From positions 1 to 9,772 of the forward strand of contig JAQCDT010000035.1 in NCBI GenBank assembly GCA_027620575.1: a stretch of 9,772 nt of DNA, in the 5' to 3' direction. Every line of letters begins with the position of its first letter. Position 1 is the stretch's first letter. The stretch is from Verrucomicrobiota bacterium (lineage in GTDB: Bacteria; Verrucomicrobiota; Verrucomicrobiia; Opitutales; Coraliomargaritaceae). The notes under the pieces were generated by a model. That model saw nothing but the letters and a program-made list of their open reading frames with translations. It searched no databases and was not told where the DNA came from. Made by a program: the position numbers and the translations under genes. Positions 7,564 to 9,772 of the stretch are shown piece by piece.

Positions 7564-9522
7564 ATGAGTTTAGAAGAAGCATTGTTAAACGCCAAAGCAA
7601 AAGGTGAATTATTTGAAAGTTCAGCAGAGCATATTCGTTATTGGTTAGAATCGGATTTTATGCCCAAATGGGTGAAAGCTTCGATTGAAGAATTAATCAC
7701 AGAGAATGCTTGGGAGGAATTGAATGACCGTTTTTATCGTAATCTTGCTTTTGGTACTGGCGGTATGCGTGGACGGACAATTGGCAGAATATCCACTAGC
7801 TATGAGCTAGAAGAAGGTAAAGTGAAGACTCCTTTAAAGCCTGCAGTGGGTACCAATGTATTGAATGATTTTACGATAATCAAAGCGACAATAGGTCTAT
7901 ATCATTATGTATCCGAATATTTAAAATCTAAAGGAAGTATCGATATTCCTAGATTCGTTATCGCTCATGATGTTCGTTATTTTTCACGCCATTTTTGTGA
8001 ACTATGTGCATCAACTTGGAATCAGCTAGGCGGACAAGCGATTATTTTTGAAGATGCTCGATCCACTCCTCAATTGAGTTTTTCAGTACGTCACTATAAT
8101 GCGCATTGCGGGGCGGTTATTACGGCAAGTCACAATCCATATCATGATAATGGGTTTAAAGTTTATTTTGCTGACGGTGCACAGGTAGTGGTTCCTCACG
8201 CAGAAAGCATCGTTGATGCAGTGAATGCAGTGGATTTATCCACAACGATTCCATTTTTAGAAAAGCGTTTAGAAGGAGTGATTACCTTAGGTCAATCAGC
8301 TGATGATGCTTATAAAGCTCTCTTGAAAGAAATTTTGTCAAATGAAGCTTCAGAAGATGAAGATAGTTTAAAGGTCGTTTTTTCTCCCATACACGGTACG
8401 GGATCAATCATCTCGGTTCCTTTACTTAAAGAAATGGGCATCAAAGTATATAGTGTGGAGGAACAAGAGCTTATGGATTCTGCCTTCCCAACCGTGGTTT
8501 CACCAAATCCAGAAAATGCGTCAGCTTTGAAGATGGCTTTGGATAAAGCTGAATTTGTCGGCGCGGATGTGGTGATCGCAACCGATCCAGATGCTGACCG
8601 TATGGGGGTTGCGGTACGAGATATAGATGGTGCAATGAAACTGCTTTCAGGAAATCAGATTGGTTCATTGTTGGCAGATTACCGAATTAAAACTTTGAAA
8701 GAGCGAAACATATTGCCCGAAGAAGGCAGTCAAAATGCAGCGTTAATCAAAACATTTGTGACTACACCTATGCAAGATGCGATAGGGAAGGCACATGGTC
8801 TCAAGGTGGTGAATACTTTAACTGGCTTTAAATGGATTGGTAAAAAATTAGCCAATTACGAGGAGGAGATGGCCGCAAAGTATAAAGAAGCGGAAGGCAT
8901 CACTATCCATTATGATACGACTGATCCGGATGTGCGAGCAGATATTATGATGGATTATGCGACCTATTTTGTCTGCGGAGGTGAGGAAAGTTATGGCTAT
9001 TTGGCTCATGATGTAGTCAGAGATAAAGACGCAAATGGGGCAGCGATATTATTTGCTGAAATGGCATCGTATTATAAGTCAGAAAATGTAACCGTTATGG
9101 AGGCCTTGAATGAGCTTTATTTGAAGCATGGCTTCTTCGCTGAAAAAATGATCAATATTTTTTATGAAGGCGCTATAGGGGCTCAAAAGATTGCTAATAT
9201 TTTAAAATCTTATCGAGAAAATCCACCGAAGACCTTTGGGGAAATTAAAGTGAATTCCGTGAAAGATTTTGGTGTCAGCGATATTTACGACGAAGATGGA
9301 GAACTGATATCGAAACAAGATTTTTTCTTTTTAGAATGTAGTCATGGCTTCAGCTTTGCTGTTCGTGGTTCAGGCACCGAGCCAAAGATAAAATTTTATG
9401 TCTTTGGGCAAAAAGCTTTATCGAAGGATGACACATTGTCTGAGATTCAATCAGAAGTGGGCACGGCTATGAAAGAATTCATGGAATTAATCGAAGCGGA
9501 TGCACATACTCGAGCGGTATAA
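7564..9522 (+). CDS. phospho-sugar mutase (phosphoglucomutase/phosphomannomutase family)
   Basis: This alpha-D-phosphohexomutase interconverts hexose 6-phosphate and 1-phosphate through a phosphoserine. At 652 residues it is longer than the common 450-580, in the PGM2-like branch. FGTGGMRG (63-70) is the N-terminal phosphate-contact loop, and TASHNP (187-192) contains the phosphorylated serine S189. DPDADRMG (341-348) is the magnesium loop, GGEESYGYL (472-480) the sugar-recognition loop, and RGSGTEPKIKFY (601-612) the C-terminal phosphate-binding loop. All four domains are intact. An acidic/helical stretch at about 429-466 between LTGFKWIG and the GGEESYG loop seems longer than in typical members. 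The start lies 4 bases after the UDPGP gene, so the two are co-transcribed and the product hexose-1-phosphate is probably that enzyme's substrate. A strong terminator follows at once. Glucose, mannose or an amino-sugar phosphate as substrate cannot be decided from sequence. Confidence 0.92.
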   Translation: MSLEEALLNAKAKGELFESSAEHIRYWLESDFMPKWVKASIEELITENAWEELNDRFYRNLAFGTGGMRGRTIGRISTSYELEEGKVKTPLKPAVGTNVLNDFTIIKATIGLYHYVSEYLKSKGSIDIPRFVIAHDVRYFSRHFCELCASTWNQLGGQAIIFEDARSTPQLSFSVRHYNAHCGAVITASHNPYHDNGFKVYFADGAQVVVPHAESIVDAVNAVDLSTTIPFLEKRLEGVITLGQSADDAYKALLKEILSNEASEDEDSLKVVFSPIHGTGSIISVPLLKEMGIKVYSVEEQELMDSAFPTVVSPNPENASALKMALDKAEFVGADVVIATDPDADRMGVAVRDIDGAMKLLSGNQIGSLLADYRIKTLKERNILPEEGSQNAALIKTFVTTPMQDAIGKAHGLKVVNTLTGFKWIGKKLANYEEEMAAKYKEAEGITIHYDTTDPDVRADIMMDYATYFVCGGEESYGYLAHDVVRDKDANGAAILFAEMASYYKSENVTVMEALNELYLKHGFFAEKMINIFYEGAIGAQKIANILKSYRENPPKTFGEIKVNSVKDFGVSDIYDEDGELISKQDFFFLECSHGFSFAVRGSGTEPKIKFYVFGQKALSKDDTLSEIQSEVGTAMKEFMELIEADAHTRAV

Positions 9523-9524
9523 AT

Positions 9525-9558
9525 AAAAACCCATAGTATTTCAGTACTACGGGTTTTT
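9525..9558. terminator. bidirectional intrinsic terminator
   Basis: AAAAACCC (9525-9532) pairs with GGGTTTTT (9551-9558). After one A/C mismatch the inner arm TAGTA (9534-9538) pairs with TACTA (9545-9549), leaving a loop of about six bases. Because the stem has A residues on the left and T residues on the right, either strand would form a hairpin ending in a U run. It begins 2 bases after the mutase stop codon and lies 5 bases beyond the tRNA 3' end, so it probably ends both convergent transcripts. Confidence 0.88.
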
Positions 9559-9563
9559 CAAAG

Positions 9564-9640
<77 letters not shown>

Positions 9641-9653
9641 TTTGGAATCTGCA

Positions 9654-9681
9654 ACAGTAGAAAGGGATAAATTGAAGTCAA
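9654..9681 (-). promoter_or_regulatory. sigma-70-like promoter of tRNA-Asp
   Basis: On the minus strand, TTGACT (9676-9681) is one base from the -35 consensus, followed after 16 bases by TACTGT (9654-9659), a moderate -10 box. The predicted start of transcription falls about 5-10 bases before the mature tRNA 5' end at 9640, a sensible short leader for a stable RNA. The match is by eye and the -10 box is not ideal. Confidence 0.6.
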
Positions 9682-9722
9682 GCGATGTTTTTATTATTTT
9701 TTAGATTGTTTAGATTTGAACA

Positions 9723-9737
9723 TATACTGTAAGGTGG
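9723..9737 (+). promoter_or_regulatory. possible -10 box and Shine-Dalgarno of the right-edge gene
   Basis: TATACT (9723-9728) is one base from the -10 consensus, but the expected -35 position near 9700 reads only T-rich sequence. AAGGTGG (9731-9737) lies 9 bases before the ATG at 9747 and is the best-placed ribosome-binding site in the window. Because the two elements nearly touch, the -10 assignment would leave the Shine-Dalgarno at or just upstream of the transcript start; the ribosome-binding site is the more credible of the two. Confidence 0.35.
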
Positions 9738-9746
9738 AATTCATTT

Positions 9747-9772
9747 ATGGAGCTTATTAATACGGAAAAAGG
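9747..9772 (+). CDS. start of an unidentified gene running off the right edge (partial)
   Basis: An ATG at 9747 opens a frame that reads MELINTEK and then a codon cut by the window edge. It is preceded at 9 bases by AAGGTGG and lies divergent from the tRNA-Asp gene, which is a normal place for a new transcription unit. Only eight full codons are visible, so the product cannot be named and the call depends mainly on the ribosome-binding site. Confidence 0.45.

Overview
The window looks like an ordinary chromosomal housekeeping segment from an AT-rich bacterium, most likely of the Planctomycetes-Verrucomicrobia-Chlamydiae group and probably an Opitutae-like member of Verrucomicrobiota. This placement is an inference from gene content. 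It rests on a DapL-type LL-diaminopimelate aminotransferase, a eukaryote-like UDPGP-family nucleotidylyltransferase paired with a long phospho-sugar mutase, and an endonuclease III with an unusual cysteine loop. Coding density is high, all eight complete genes are intact, no gap exceeds about 130 bases, and I see no mobile element, phage gene, CRISPR array or defence gene.

Left part (1-2440): dprA (DNA uptake and recombination) on the plus strand converges on dapL on the minus strand. The 33 bases at the left edge may hold the last codons of a preceding gene that overlaps the dprA start. A short AT-rich divergent spacer (2441-2529) separates dapL from the next transcription unit.

Middle part (2530-6044): panC, nadB and nth lie head to tail with gaps of 11 and 16 bases and probably form one operon for pantothenate/CoA synthesis, NAD synthesis and base-excision repair. 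After 74 bases comes a small DivIC/FtsB-like division protein. Three enzymes here sit on branches of aspartate metabolism. NadB oxidises L-aspartate, PanC uses beta-alanine (usually made from aspartate), and DapL acts in the aspartate-derived lysine/diaminopimelate pathway.

Right part (6114-9772): a UAP1-like UDP-sugar pyrophosphorylase and a phosphoglucomutase/phosphomannomutase-family enzyme are separated by 4 bases. Together they could convert a hexose-6-phosphate to a hexose-1-phosphate and then to a UDP-sugar for envelope or storage polysaccharide. A strong hairpin with A and T runs on opposite sides ends this unit and also faces a convergent tRNA-Asp(GTC) gene with its own promoter. A new gene probably begins at 9747 and runs off the right edge.

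The best leads are the cysteine spacing in the endonuclease III iron-sulfur loop, the unresolved sugar specificity of the UDPGP/mutase pair, and the near absence of Shine-Dalgarno sequences before the start codons. I did not find a convincing undescribed system.
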